A stretch of 64,000 bases of DNA from Streptomyces venezuelae (GTDB taxonomy: Bacteria; Actinomycetota; Actinomycetes; Streptomycetales; Streptomycetaceae). The stretch spans positions 6,720,001 to 6,784,000 of the forward strand of contig NZ_CP029193.1 in the NCBI RefSeq assembly GCF_008642355.1, read 5' to 3'. The notes beneath the pieces were generated by a model, which ran no database searches, was not told the DNA's origin, and saw nothing but the letters and a program-made list of their open reading frames with translations. The position numbers and the translations under genes are program-made. Positions 34,947 through 43,386 of this stretch are shown here, in pieces (within the stretch, counting starts at the first letter, position 1; each line of letters begins with the position of its first letter).

Positions 34947-35825
34947 CTACCCGATGTGGTACGGGTCGCCGTAGACCTTCCAGTCCAGCGGCGGGTCCAG
35001 GTTGAGGTTGCGCTTCTTCAGGAAGACGCGCTGTGCCGTGTCGACCCGGCTGGTGTCCTCGTGGGCCTCCTCCTGCTTCATCGCCCAGACGCGCGCGTCG
35101 AGGAAGGCGTTCAGGTACGTCACCTCGTCGCCGCCCTGGGCCGGCGGCTTGGCCGAGCGCAGCGCGCGCTTGCGGATGTTGCGGAAGCTGGTGGAGTCGC
35201 CGCCGTCGCCGTGCATGACGATGGCGTCGTAGTAACAGAACTGGCCGAGCGTGCCGATGCCGTCCGCCTTGCCCTGCTTGACCGCCGGGTTGAAGTAGAC
35301 CCGGTCGCGCTCGTCGTTCTGCGCCTTGCGGAACTCCGCGTCCGTGTCGGCGGCCCGCTCCCAGTCGCGCACGAACGTCGGGTCGAGCCCCTCGTGCGAG
35401 TCGGAGCCGTCGACCCTGCGCAGCGCGGGCAGGTACTTGGCGAGGATGTTGCCGGGCTTGCGCCGCGTGTAGAGCTCGACGAGGTCGAGCATGTCGCCGG
35501 TGCCCGAACAGAAACCGATGATGCCCGCGGTGTAGCCGCGGCCGTCGTCGATGTCCTCGATGTACCGGTACTGCTTCTTCCATTCGAGCGAGGAGTTCTC
35601 CGCGCTGCAGACGATCTGCATCGCGATTTCCTTCTTCGCCGGGTCGTCGAGTCCGCCCGCCGTGATGAGGGAGGAGAACGGGGTGGCCGCGCCCGCCGAC
35701 TGGGTGGCGAGGAGCGGGCCCGCCACGGCTGCCGCGCCGATGAAGGCGAGCAGGGTGCGACGGGAGGTCGCGGTGGTGTCCGCCGGGCGGGTGGTGCGCG
35801 GGCGTATGTGGTGGGGGGTTTCCAC
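34947..35825 (-). CDS. csn: GH46 chitosanase, secreted
   Basis: A 292-aa endo-chitosanase that cleaves beta-1,4-linked glucosamine polymers outside the cell. The N-terminus has a twin-Arg-type signal (SRRTLLAFIGAAAVAGPLLATQSAGAA, cleavage about 47). Catalytic residues fit Streptomyces N174: E76 in CSAENSS and D94 in DIDDGRGYTAGIIGF, the same 18-residue spacing. The ending WKVYGDPYHIG is family-specific. Its promoter has a CsnR-like palindrome at 35865-35880. Together with the GH89 gene it suggests amino-sugar polymer use. Confidence 0.95.
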   Translation of the reverse strand: METPHHIRPRTTRPADTTATSRRTLLAFIGAAAVAGPLLATQSAGAATPFSSLITAGGLDDPAKKEIAMQIVCSAENSSLEWKKQYRYIEDIDDGRGYTAGIIGFCSGTGDMLDLVELYTRRKPGNILAKYLPALRRVDGSDSHEGLDPTFVRDWERAADTDAEFRKAQNDERDRVYFNPAVKQGKADGIGTLGQFCYYDAIVMHGDGGDSTSFRNIRKRALRSAKPPAQGGDEVTYLNAFLDARVWAMKQEEAHEDTSRVDTAQRVFLKKRNLNLDPPLDWKVYGDPYHIG

Positions 35826-35864
35826 GGGGGCCTCCAGATGGGGGAGTTCACGTGCCGCGTACTG

Positions 35865-35880
35865 TTAGGAAGGTTTCCTA
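35865..35880. promoter_or_regulatory. CsnR-like operator upstream of the chitosanase
   Basis: TTAGGAAGGTTTCCTA is a near-perfect palindrome 40 bp upstream of the chitosanase start. It matches the TAGGAAA-TTTCCTA type operators bound by the ROK-family repressor CsnR at Streptomyces chitosanase genes. The remainder of 35826-36077 shows no other site. Confidence 0.7.
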
Positions 35881-36077
35881 CCAGAGATCTGGAGTGGCGT
35901 ATACCCGTCAAGGCGCGATGAGCCCGATATTCCGAATGGCCGGACATCGCTCTGTGCGCCGGACCCGTGGGTCCATACGATCCCCTCGCTCACGCAATCC
36001 GCTCCAGGCACCCGCACCGCGTTCCACGCACACAGGCACTTCTCCAACCCCCCTCCTCAGTAACGGAACGGAGAACC

Positions 36078-36725
36078 ATGGCCGGTGCACTGCTGCTGAG
36101 CGGCGCCGTCGCGGCGCTGTTCGGTTCGACTCTCCCCGCGCAGAACCCGACGACGATCCTCGATCCGCCCCCGGACAAGATCGTGATCGAGGTCGCCACG
36201 GTGAACGGGTCCGGCTGCCCCCAGGGCACCGCGGCCGTCGCCGTCTCCCAGGACAACACGGCGTTCACCGTGACCTACAGCGACTACCTCGCCAGGGCGG
36301 GCGGCGGCGCGGACCCCACCGCGTTCCGCCGGAACTGCCAGCTCAGCCTGATCGTGCACGTTCCCTCGGGCTTCACGTACGCGATCGCGAGCGCGGACTA
36401 CCGCGGCTACGCCTCGCTCCAGCCCGGCGCCAAGGGCACAGAGAAGGCGTCGTACTACTTCCAGGGTTCGCCCCAGACGGCCGCGATCAGCCATGAGTTC
36501 AAGGGCGCCTACAACGACAACTGGCAGGCGACCGACACGACGGACTGGGCGCAGCTCGTGTGGGCGCCGTGCGGCGTGAAACGGAACTTCAACATCAACA
36601 CGGAGCTGCGGGTCGACCTCGGGACGTCCGATCCCGCGAAGTCGAGCTTCATGACGATGGACTCGACGGACGGCGACATCAGCACGATCTACCACGTGGC
36701 GTGGAAGCAGTGCCCGCGCGCCTGA
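36078..36725 (+). CDS. Secreted DUF4360 protein
   Basis: A 215-aa protein with a signal peptide (MAGALLLSGAVAALFGSTLPAQ). DUF4360 blocks include VNGSGCPQGTAAVAVSQDNTAFTVTYSDY, FRRNCQLSLIVHVPSGFTYAIASADYRGYASL and WAPCGVKRNFNINTELRV. Four cysteines in the mature part probably form two disulphides. ATG 36078 follows GGAGAA; an in-frame ATG at 35967 lacks a signal sequence in the right place. Its 3' end overlaps the convergent DUF3291 gene by 47 bp. Function is unknown. Confidence 0.82.
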   Translation: MAGALLLSGAVAALFGSTLPAQNPTTILDPPPDKIVIEVATVNGSGCPQGTAAVAVSQDNTAFTVTYSDYLARAGGGADPTAFRRNCQLSLIVHVPSGFTYAIASADYRGYASLQPGAKGTEKASYYFQGSPQTAAISHEFKGAYNDNWQATDTTDWAQLVWAPCGVKRNFNINTELRVDLGTSDPAKSSFMTMDSTDGDISTIYHVAWKQCPRA

Positions 36726-37245
36726 GTCCCGGCGTCGCCCCTTCGGGGGTGAACGAGTGGTGGAAGGTGAAGGCGTGTGGCGCGGGGGCGCCGTCCTGGA
36801 GGTACTCCAGGACGGCGACCCCGTCCCGCCAGGTGGGTATCGCCCCGTCGGCGACCCACCAGAACACGTGGTTCGGGTGCCCCGTCCTCTCGAACCAGTC
36901 GTAACGCCTGTTCAGCGCCGTGCGGTGCAGGCCGGTGTAGAGGGCGTCGAAGGCGGGGCGCACGTCCGTCCAGAGCGACAGGGTCGTGGCCAGCGCGGTG
37001 GTCTCCGGCGTGCGGCCCTTGTCGTACCAGCTCGGTACGGTGAACTCGCCCCACGCACCCCAGTCCGCCCCGAAGAGCTTGCCCCGGTCGTGGCCCGCCG
37101 GTTCCGCGTGCGCGAGGTATCCGGGCTGCCGGCTGATCTCCTGGTAGACGGTTCCGCCGATGTCGTAGAACTCGCGCGTCAGGGGTGAGGTGTCGGCGAG
37201 CGGTGACTTCAGGACGCCGAAGGTGTACAGAGCAAGCTGGGGCAC
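36679..37245 (-). CDS. DUF3291-domain protein
   Basis: A 188-aa monooxygenase-fold protein of the DUF3291 type: LALYTFGVLKSPL, REFYDIGGTVYQEISRQPGYL, and the conserved YDWFERTGHPNHVFWWVADGAIPTWRDGVAVLEYLQDGAP. The C-terminal about 20 residues (TPGLRRAGTASTPRGRSC) are poorly conserved and run antisense through the end of the DUF4360 gene. They may be a read-through extension. No function is assigned. Confidence 0.78.
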   Translation of the reverse strand: MPQLALYTFGVLKSPLADTSPLTREFYDIGGTVYQEISRQPGYLAHAEPAGHDRGKLFGADWGAWGEFTVPSWYDKGRTPETTALATTLSLWTDVRPAFDALYTGLHRTALNRRYDWFERTGHPNHVFWWVADGAIPTWRDGVAVLEYLQDGAPAPHAFTFHHSFTPEGATPGLRRAGTASTPRGRSC

Positions 37246-37311
37246 GCGTCTCTCCCTGGTTGAAGACCAGGTGAAGGTAGCCGCCGCCGCGGGCTCTGTC
37301 GACGTTGCTTT

Positions 37312-39537
37312 TTACCGCTTCACATGCCCTCCGTGACGTTTGAGGTGGTCCCATACCTTTGCCGCTGCTTTGTGCGTGTCACCCTTCGGCCGGGTCGCCA
37401 GGCGTCCCGGGTTCTCGGTCCACGCCTCCTCCATCACGAACCAGTCGATCTTCTCGGGGGCGCGGTTCTCCGCGAGGGCGGCGCGCAGCTCCTTGAAGTA
37501 CCGCTCCCAGCGCGACCGGTACAGGCCGCCCACGAGACCCGCCCACTCGCGGTTCGCGTAGTCGCGCAGGCCGGCCTCGGCACCGGAGCGCGTGCCCCAC
37601 ACGGTGAGCAGGGACAGCTGGTCGTACGCGAGCCGGTCCCGTTCCGCCGCGTCGGCGCCCCACGCGCGGGCGTCCGCGATCCAACGCCCCAGCAGATGAC
37701 GGGAGTCGGTGGCCACGAGCCGTTCGAGCAGGTCCATCAGGGTCAGCCACTCGCGGGTGAGGCGGTCGAAGCGGGCGGCGTCCCCGGCGTCGTACGCCTC
37801 CTTGACGCGCGGCAGCAGGACGCGGCTGCGGTTGGAGAGCGCCTGCCGGGCGACGTCGAGCAGGTCGCGACGGTACGCGGACGAGTTCCGCAAGCCGGCC
37901 CGCACCGCCAGGAGTTCACCGAGCGCGGGCTCGAAGGCCGCCGCGTCGTACCGCAGCTTCTTCGGTGACCAGGCCGCCGCCGACTTCGCGGCGAGGTCGG
38001 GCCGGGCCCCGAAGAGACCGTCGGCGCCCTCGGCCCACTTGTCGGCGCGGGTCGTCCCGTAGGCCGTGCGGCGCAGGATGTCCCAGGCGGCCTCGGCGTG
38101 CGGGTCGGCGGCGCCGTACCGGGAGGCCGACCATTCCCGGAACCAGCTCTCCAGATCCAGGTCGCCGTCGCGCCAGGCGAGTTCCGAGAACAGCTCGAAG
38201 GCGGCGGGGTTGTTGTCGGCGGCCTCCGGCATGAGGGAAATGCCGCTGAGCGTGCTGCCCTTCTTCGTGCGCCACTTCTCGTACAGGGCCGCCCAGTCGG
38301 GGGTGTTGGCGCCCAGGGTCGTGTGGCCGCCGAAGTTCCAGATGGAGCCGAAGGTGTAGGGCGTCGAGCCCCAGTCGGATTCGCGGTCGGTGATGTGCGG
38401 GAAGCGGTCGGAGAGGCCGTCGACGACGAGCATCCGCTTCTTGTCGACTGCGTCGGTGATGGCTTTCGGCGGATTGTGCTGCCAGCCGAGGATCACCCAG
38501 GTGGCGTCGGGGTGCGCGGCCCGCAACGCCTTCTCGACGCCCTTCGCCGCGTCGCCGACGGGGACGTCGCCGGGCTTGCCGCCCTCGTGGAGCAGGTCCA
38601 TCTTGTACATCGTGGTCGGGCCGTACAGCTCGTCCTGCGCGCGGTAGAACGCGGCGGCCACGCGCGCGAAATGGCCGGTGCGCGGATCCAGCCAGTCCGG
38701 CCGCGCGAAGCCGACCCAGTCGCCCTGCGGGACGGTCCGCGCGCCCGGGTTCTTCTTCTCGAAGTCCGGCGGCACGGTCCCGAACCAGCCCGGCAGGACC
38801 GGCGTCATGCCGAGGTCGCGCAGCCGGTCGCAGATGCGGCGCCCCAGGCGGGCGCGGGCGTCGAGCAGCTGCCGGGAGACGGGGTGCGGGAACGACGCCA
38901 TGTTCTGCAGGAGCCACCACGGCTGGTGGGCGGGCCCCGGTATCCACGCCCGCAGTTCGGCGTCCGAGTACCCGAACTCCTGGAAGGCGCGATGGTAAAC
39001 GGCGTCCGTGCCCGCGTACACGAGGACTTCGTTGTAGCCGTGGAGCGCGAACACGTCGATCTCGTGCTCCCAGTAGTCCCAGTCGTAGTAGGCGCCGGTG
39101 TATCCGTCGTTGGTGTCGTTGAGGACGAAGCGGTGCGGGGTGTTGGCCGCTCCGGTGAGTGGTTCGCCGGGTGCGGGGAGCCGGTCGGGGAGGTGGTCGG
39201 TGCGGCTGCCCGCCCAGGTGATGTCGGCGCGCGTGACGTGCTTCAAGTAGTGGCGTAAACCGGTGAGCTGCACGGCGGGGGTGGCGCCGGTGACGGTGAT
39301 GCGACCGCGGCGGCCGGTGACCCGGAAGGAGTCCTCGGCGCCTGCCTCCTTGGGCGCGGTTCTGAACTCGATCTGGTTCCAGTGGCGGGGGAGCAGGCGC
39401 CGGGCGGCCTCGGCGGCGGCGCCGGAGGCGGGGGTGTGAGGGGCGGCGCCGTCAGCCGTCGTGCCGGAACAGGAGACGGCCGTGACACCGGCGGTCCCGG
39501 CGAGGCCGGTGAGGAAGGTGCGGCGGGGCAGGGGCAT
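37312..39537 (-). CDS. Alpha-N-acetylglucosaminidase (GH89, NAGLU-like)
   Basis: A 741-aa exported glycosidase that removes terminal alpha-GlcNAc from glycans. The signal has RRTFLTGLAGTAGVTAVSC, combining a twin-Arg-like start with a lipobox-like VSC, so it may be a lipoprotein. NAGLU order is seen: RFVLNDTNDGYTGAYYDWDYWEHEIDVFALHGYNEVLVYAGTDAVYHRAF, then PGPAHQPWWLLQNMASFP, then the acid/base region TYKMDLLHEGG and IWNFGGHTTLGAN. ATG 39537 is chosen as the signal peptide start; the frame opens at 39576. It is divergent from the MHS transporter. Confidence 0.9.
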   Translation of the reverse strand: MPLPRRTFLTGLAGTAGVTAVSCSGTTADGAAPHTPASGAAAEAARRLLPRHWNQIEFRTAPKEAGAEDSFRVTGRRGRITVTGATPAVQLTGLRHYLKHVTRADITWAGSRTDHLPDRLPAPGEPLTGAANTPHRFVLNDTNDGYTGAYYDWDYWEHEIDVFALHGYNEVLVYAGTDAVYHRAFQEFGYSDAELRAWIPGPAHQPWWLLQNMASFPHPVSRQLLDARARLGRRICDRLRDLGMTPVLPGWFGTVPPDFEKKNPGARTVPQGDWVGFARPDWLDPRTGHFARVAAAFYRAQDELYGPTTMYKMDLLHEGGKPGDVPVGDAAKGVEKALRAAHPDATWVILGWQHNPPKAITDAVDKKRMLVVDGLSDRFPHITDRESDWGSTPYTFGSIWNFGGHTTLGANTPDWAALYEKWRTKKGSTLSGISLMPEAADNNPAAFELFSELAWRDGDLDLESWFREWSASRYGAADPHAEAAWDILRRTAYGTTRADKWAEGADGLFGARPDLAAKSAAAWSPKKLRYDAAAFEPALGELLAVRAGLRNSSAYRRDLLDVARQALSNRSRVLLPRVKEAYDAGDAARFDRLTREWLTLMDLLERLVATDSRHLLGRWIADARAWGADAAERDRLAYDQLSLLTVWGTRSGAEAGLRDYANREWAGLVGGLYRSRWERYFKELRAALAENRAPEKIDWFVMEEAWTENPGRLATRPKGDTHKAAAKVWDHLKRHGGHVKR

Positions 39538-39608
39538 GCGGGCTCCGTCGGTCGGGTGATGCCACCGGAGCAACACCTGCCCGGTGAGTATGTGGCGAAA
39601 CGGGTCTC

Positions 39609-39630
39609 AAGTCCCTCGGAACAGGGACTT
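39609..39630. promoter_or_regulatory. Inverted repeat between GH89 and MHS transporter
   Basis: A perfect 8-bp inverted repeat AAGTCCCT-CGGAAC-AGGGACTT in the 205-bp divergent intergenic region. It lies about 70 bp upstream of the GH89 start and 110 bp upstream of the transporter start. Candidate operator for one or both. Confidence 0.45.
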
Positions 39631-39742
39631 CAGGCCACGTTCGTAAGGACCAACAGCGGGCACGTTGCCTCATCGGGGTTGGCAATGTTGATCGACGTCC
39701 GCCCCGACGGACCCGTGTGCCGACAGAGAGAGTGACTGAGAA

Positions 39743-41218
39743 GTGAGCGCGCCCGAAGCCCCAGAAACACCGGCAGCACCGGCTCCCGAAGCCGTGGCAC
39801 GGCACCGGGCGCTCTTCCGGGCGATCCACCGCCGCAAGAACCCGCGCCTGCGCCAGACGGACATCACCGTCACCGAGGAGGCGCAGGTCAAGCGCGCGGT
39901 GAAGGCGACCGCGCTGGGCAACGCGATGGAGTGGTACGACTTCGGTGTCTACGCCTACCTCGCCGTCATCATCGGCAAGGAGTTCTTCCCCTCCGGGAAC
40001 GACACCGCGCAGACCCTCTCCTCCCTGGCGACCTTCGCCGCGGCGTTCCTGGTGCGGCCCATCGGCGGCATGTTCTTCGGCCCGCTCGGCGACCGGGTGG
40101 GCCGCAAGAAGATCCTCGCCCTCACCATGATCATGATGTCGACGGCGACGCTGGCGATCGGCCTGATCCCGAGCTACGCGTCGATCGGCGTCTGGGCGCC
40201 GGTCCTCCTCGTCCTCTGCCGCATGGTGCAGGGCTTCTCGACGGGCGGCGAGTACGGGGGTGCCGCGACGTTCATCGCGGAGTACGCGCCCGACAAGCGC
40301 CGCGGTTTCTGGGGCTCGTTCCTGGAGTTCGGCACGCTCATCGGCTACACGGTCGCCGCGGTCCTCGTCACCGCCCTCACCGCGGGGCTCAGCGACGATG
40401 CCATGCAGTCGTGGGGCTGGCGCATCCCGTTCCTGGTGGCGTCGCCGCTCGGCCTCATCGGCCTCTACCTGCGGCTGAAGCTCGACGAGTCGCCCGCGTT
40501 CCAGAAGATGGAGGAGGCGGAGAGCGGTCCTGCCGCCGAGCGCGACAAGAAGTCGTTCAGGGAGTCCTTCTTCGGCCAGTGGCGCGCGATGCTGCTGTGC
40601 ATCGCGCTGGTCGCGGCGTTCAACATCACCGACTACATGCTCCTGTCCTACATGCCGACGTACCTCACGCAGCTCGGCTTCGGCGAGACCGGCGGCCTGA
40701 TGTCGATCGTCATCGTCATGCTGATCCTGATGGCGCTGATCAACTCCGTCGGCCGCCTCTCCGACCGCATCGGCCGCAAGCCGGTCCTGATGGCGGGCTC
40801 GGTGGGTTTCTTCGTCCTCGCCCTCCCCGCGTTCCTGCTGATCAAGCAGGGCGGGACGATCGCGGTCTTCGCGGGCCTGCTGATCCTGGGCCTCGCCCTG
40901 GTCTGCTACCTGGGCGTCATGTCCTCGTCGCTCCCGGCCCTCTTCCCGACGGACGTCCGCTACGGCTCCCTCTCCATCGGTTTCAACATCTCCGTCTCCC
41001 TCTTCGGCGGCACGACCCCGCTGGTCGTCGCCGCGCTGATCGGCGCGACCGGCAACGACCTGATGCCCGCGTTCTACACGATGCTCGCCGGACTCGTCGG
41101 CATCATCGCGGTCGCCGCGATGAAGGAGACGGCCCGCAAGCCGCTCGAGGGCTCGCCGCCGTCGGTGGCGACGGACGAGGAGGCGCGGGAGCTGGTGGAG
41201 TCGCAGCGGGTGTCCTGA
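39743..41218 (+). CDS. MHS-family MFS transporter (ProP-like)
   Basis: A 491-aa metabolite:H+ symporter with 12 TM segments, preceded by a 60-residue cytoplasmic N-terminal tail rich in Ala/Pro. MHS marks are ALGNAMEWYDFGVYAYLAVIIGKEFFP, the loop 2-3 motif GDRVGRKK, and RMVQGFSTGGEYGGAATFIAEYAPDKRRGFWGS. This subfamily carries glycine betaine, proline, dicarboxylates or shikimate. The EWYDFGVYA motif resembles ProP. GTG start; a terminator hairpin overlaps the stop. Confidence 0.9.
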   Translation: MSAPEAPETPAAPAPEAVARHRALFRAIHRRKNPRLRQTDITVTEEAQVKRAVKATALGNAMEWYDFGVYAYLAVIIGKEFFPSGNDTAQTLSSLATFAAAFLVRPIGGMFFGPLGDRVGRKKILALTMIMMSTATLAIGLIPSYASIGVWAPVLLVLCRMVQGFSTGGEYGGAATFIAEYAPDKRRGFWGSFLEFGTLIGYTVAAVLVTALTAGLSDDAMQSWGWRIPFLVASPLGLIGLYLRLKLDESPAFQKMEEAESGPAAERDKKSFRESFFGQWRAMLLCIALVAAFNITDYMLLSYMPTYLTQLGFGETGGLMSIVIVMLILMALINSVGRLSDRIGRKPVLMAGSVGFFVLALPAFLLIKQGGTIAVFAGLLILGLALVCYLGVMSSSLPALFPTDVRYGSLSIGFNISVSLFGGTTPLVVAALIGATGNDLMPAFYTMLAGLVGIIAVAAMKETARKPLEGSPPSVATDEEARELVESQRVS

Positions 41219-41233
41219 GGCGGATGCCTCAGG
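41214..41233 (+). terminator. Terminator hairpin overlapping the MHS stop
   Basis: An 8-bp stem CCTGAGGC/GCCTCAGG with GGAT loop, followed by GTTTTCC. It includes the TGA of the MHS gene and sits at the end of the convergent PadR gene. Confidence 0.65.
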
Positions 41234-41242
41234 GTTTTCCCC

Positions 41243-41770
41243 TCAGGATTCCTCCAGGGTGGCGATGGCCTCGGTCAGCCACGCCTTCTCCTCCGTGCCG
41301 GTGGCGCGGGCGATGCGCAGCATCCCCTGGCGGAAGAGGTCCGGTGCCTCTTCCGCCCGTACGGGTTTCCCGTCGCGGTAGAAGAAGCTGGCGGGGGTGG
41401 ACAGGAACGCCTGCCTGCGGCGGAGCACGGCGGCCTGTTCGGCCGGTTCGGGAAGGTGGCGCAGGAACGCGAGGAGCGTGAAGAAGCGCTGCCCGTCGGT
41501 GATCTCCACGTCCTTGGGTTCGCGGAGGCGTGCGAGGAGCCGGGTGCGCCCGGCGTCGGTGAGGGAGAGGACCCGGCGAGGCGCGGCGCTGCTGCCGGGT
41601 TCGATGCGTTGGTCGACGTACCCGGCGCTCGTGAGCCGGCTGATCGCCGGGTAGAGCGCGCCGTCGCTCACGGGCCGGATGTGCCCGTTCAGGTCCTGGA
41701 TACGGCCCTTGAGCTCGTACCCGTGCAGGGGCTCCTCGTACAGGAACCCCAGAATCGCCAACTCCAGCAT
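41243..41770 (-). CDS. PadR-family transcriptional repressor
   Basis: A 175-aa regulator. Residues 1-75 are a PadR winged helix (MLELAILGFLYEEPLHGYELKGRI, DGALYPAISRLTSAGYVDQ), then a C-terminal dimerisation helix bundle (residues 85-175). It is divergent from the MATE exporter with two tandem palindromes in the 103-bp gap. That is the standard layout for a PadR repressor controlling a drug exporter and itself. Confidence 0.92.
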   Translation of the reverse strand: MLELAILGFLYEEPLHGYELKGRIQDLNGHIRPVSDGALYPAISRLTSAGYVDQRIEPGSSAAPRRVLSLTDAGRTRLLARLREPKDVEITDGQRFFTLLAFLRHLPEPAEQAAVLRRRQAFLSTPASFFYRDGKPVRAEEAPDLFRQGMLRIARATGTEEKAWLTEAIATLEES

Positions 41771-41822
41771 GGTCGGCGCCCTTTCACCCTTGTCACCCTT
41801 GTGCGTTCCGTGCCCGTGATGC

Positions 41823-41854
41823 TATCTCTTTTCGCGATACCTCTTTTCGAGGTA
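41823..41854. promoter_or_regulatory. Two overlapping PadR operators
   Basis: TATCTCTTTTCGCGATA (41823-41839) and TACCTCTTTTCGAGGTA (41838-41854) share the CTCTTTTCG core and overlap by two bases, start to start 15 bp. The second is a perfect 6-bp inverted repeat with a 5-bp spacer. They lie between the PadR and MATE starts. Confidence 0.75.
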
Positions 41855-41873
41855 CGAGGGAGGGGGATGGGTC

Positions 41874-43238
41874 ATGGGTCCGACGGAGCACCGGCGGCGG
41901 CTGGTGTCGCTCGCGCTACCGGTCTACGGGGAACTCCTCGCCGGAGTGACCGCCGGGATCATCAACATGGTCTGGGTGGCGGGACTGGGAGGGGCCGCGG
42001 TCGCCGCGGTGGCCGTCGCGACGAACGTCGAGAACGTGCTGCTCGGCGTGATCCTCATGGCCGGTTCCGGTACGACCGTGCTGGTGGCGCGTGCGCGGGG
42101 AGCGGGGGACTTGGTGGCGGAGCGCTCGGCCGTGCGGGGCGGCTGGGTGCTGTGGGCGCTGATCACCCCGGTGGTTGCGGTCGGCGGATACGTCTGCCGG
42201 GAGCCATTGGCCCGGTGGGTGCTCGGAGAGGACGGCGGCACCTCCGTACACCTCGCCACGCAGTACTTCGCGATCGCGCTGCCGGGCATGGCGGTCTACT
42301 TCGCCACGAACGTGGTCGACGGAATCCTCAAAGGCTCGGGGAACACGCGCACACCGATGCGGCTCGCCCTGCTGGCCAACGGATTGATCCTCGTCCTGGA
42401 CCCGCTGCTCATCCTCGGCTGCGACCTGGGCGTGCGGGGCGCGGCGATCGCCACGGTATCCGGTCGCTCGGTGGCGCTGATCTGCGGCTTGTTGGTGTTG
42501 CGGCCGTCGCTCGGGCCGTCAGGCCTGGGGGTGCGGACTCTCCTCGCGGACGCGCGCCGGACGGCGGCGACAGGTCTGCCCATGTCTGCCGACTTCGTCG
42601 TCCGCATGACGGGCACGTTGGCGCTGGTCGGGGTGGTGGCCCGGGTCGGTGTGGACGAGGTCGCCGCGTACGGCATCGCGACGAAGGCGACGTACGTCGC
42701 GACGATGGCGTTCTACTCCGTCCGCCAGGCCGCCGCGATCCATACGGCGCATCTGCTGGGCGCGGGCCGGGACGAGCGGAGGGCCGTTGCCCGTGAGGCG
42801 CTACGGATCGCCGGTGCGGTCGGCGCGACGGCGGCGTTGGTGCTGCTCGCCGCCGCGCCCTTGGTCATGCGGGGGTTCGGGGCGGAGGGTGCGGTGGCGG
42901 ACGCGGGCGTGTTGTACCTGCGATGCCTCGGTCCGTACCTGGTGCTGCTCGCCTGCTTCATCGGCGTGGCCGGAGTCTACGAGGGCGGTGGCAGCAGCCC
43001 GGCGTTGGCCCGCATCACGACGGGCGGTGTCGTGGTCCAACTGGTCCTGGCGTACGCCCTGTTGGACCACGGCCTACCCGGCATCTGTGGGGCCATGGCA
43101 TGCGCGGTGGCTCTGCAATGCGCGGCGCTGACGCGCGTCAGCGGAGGGAGGCGTACGCGACGAAATCCGTCCAGGCGCGGGAGGACAGGGCGAGTTGGGG
43201 GCCATCGGGGTTCTTGGAGTCGCGTACGTGGAGGGTAG
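41874..43238 (+). CDS. MATE-family multidrug exporter
   Basis: A 454-aa membrane protein with 12 TM segments. It has the MatE signatures LVSLALPVYGELLAGVTAGIINMVWVAG and VDGILKGSGNTRTPMRLAL, and a second half with GIATKATYVATMAFYSVRQAAAIHTAHLLGAGRDERRA. MATE proteins use Na+ or H+ to expel cationic drugs. The last about 35 residues (RTRRNPSRRGRTGRVGG...) are antisense to the DUF397 gene, basic and not conserved. They may be a read-through tail. Regulated by the divergent PadR gene. Confidence 0.9.
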   Translation: MGPTEHRRRLVSLALPVYGELLAGVTAGIINMVWVAGLGGAAVAAVAVATNVENVLLGVILMAGSGTTVLVARARGAGDLVAERSAVRGGWVLWALITPVVAVGGYVCREPLARWVLGEDGGTSVHLATQYFAIALPGMAVYFATNVVDGILKGSGNTRTPMRLALLANGLILVLDPLLILGCDLGVRGAAIATVSGRSVALICGLLVLRPSLGPSGLGVRTLLADARRTAATGLPMSADFVVRMTGTLALVGVVARVGVDEVAAYGIATKATYVATMAFYSVRQAAAIHTAHLLGAGRDERRAVAREALRIAGAVGATAALVLLAAAPLVMRGFGAEGAVADAGVLYLRCLGPYLVLLACFIGVAGVYEGGGSSPALARITTGGVVVQLVLAYALLDHGLPGICGAMACAVALQCAALTRVSGGRRTRRNPSRRGRTGRVGGHRGSWSRVRGG

Positions 43239-43386
43239 TGGGGCAGGGGGCGATCTCTACGCAGTCGTCTCCAGAGCCGCCGCTGTAGCTGGATTTGCGC
43301 CAGGTGAGCGCGACTTCCAGGCAGTCGCCGTCGCCGCTGCTGCTGTAGCTGCTCTTGAACCATGTCAGTTCGGGGGTGCCCATCAT
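43138..43386 (-). CDS. DUF397-domain protein (WhiJ-system partner)
   Basis: An 82-aa protein with the WFKSSYSSS...DCLEVA DUF397 signature. The motif occurs twice in tandem (WFKSSYSSSGDGDCLEVA and WRKSSYSGGSGDDCVEIA), followed by VRDSKNPDGPQLALSSRAWTDFVAYA. DUF397 proteins pair with Scr1/WhiJ-type XRE regulators in actinomycetes and modulate development. ATG 43386 overlaps the regulator's stop codon. The internal duplication differs from the usual single DUF397 unit. Confidence 0.88.
   Translation of the reverse strand: MMGTPELTWFKSSYSSSGDGDCLEVALTWRKSSYSGGSGDDCVEIAPCPTTLHVRDSKNPDGPQLALSSRAWTDFVAYASLR

Noticed and set aside
39743..41218. Calling the MHS transporter ProP by name
   Set aside because: The EWYDFGVYA motif is shared by proline, betaine, shikimate and dicarboxylate members, so the substrate is not readable.
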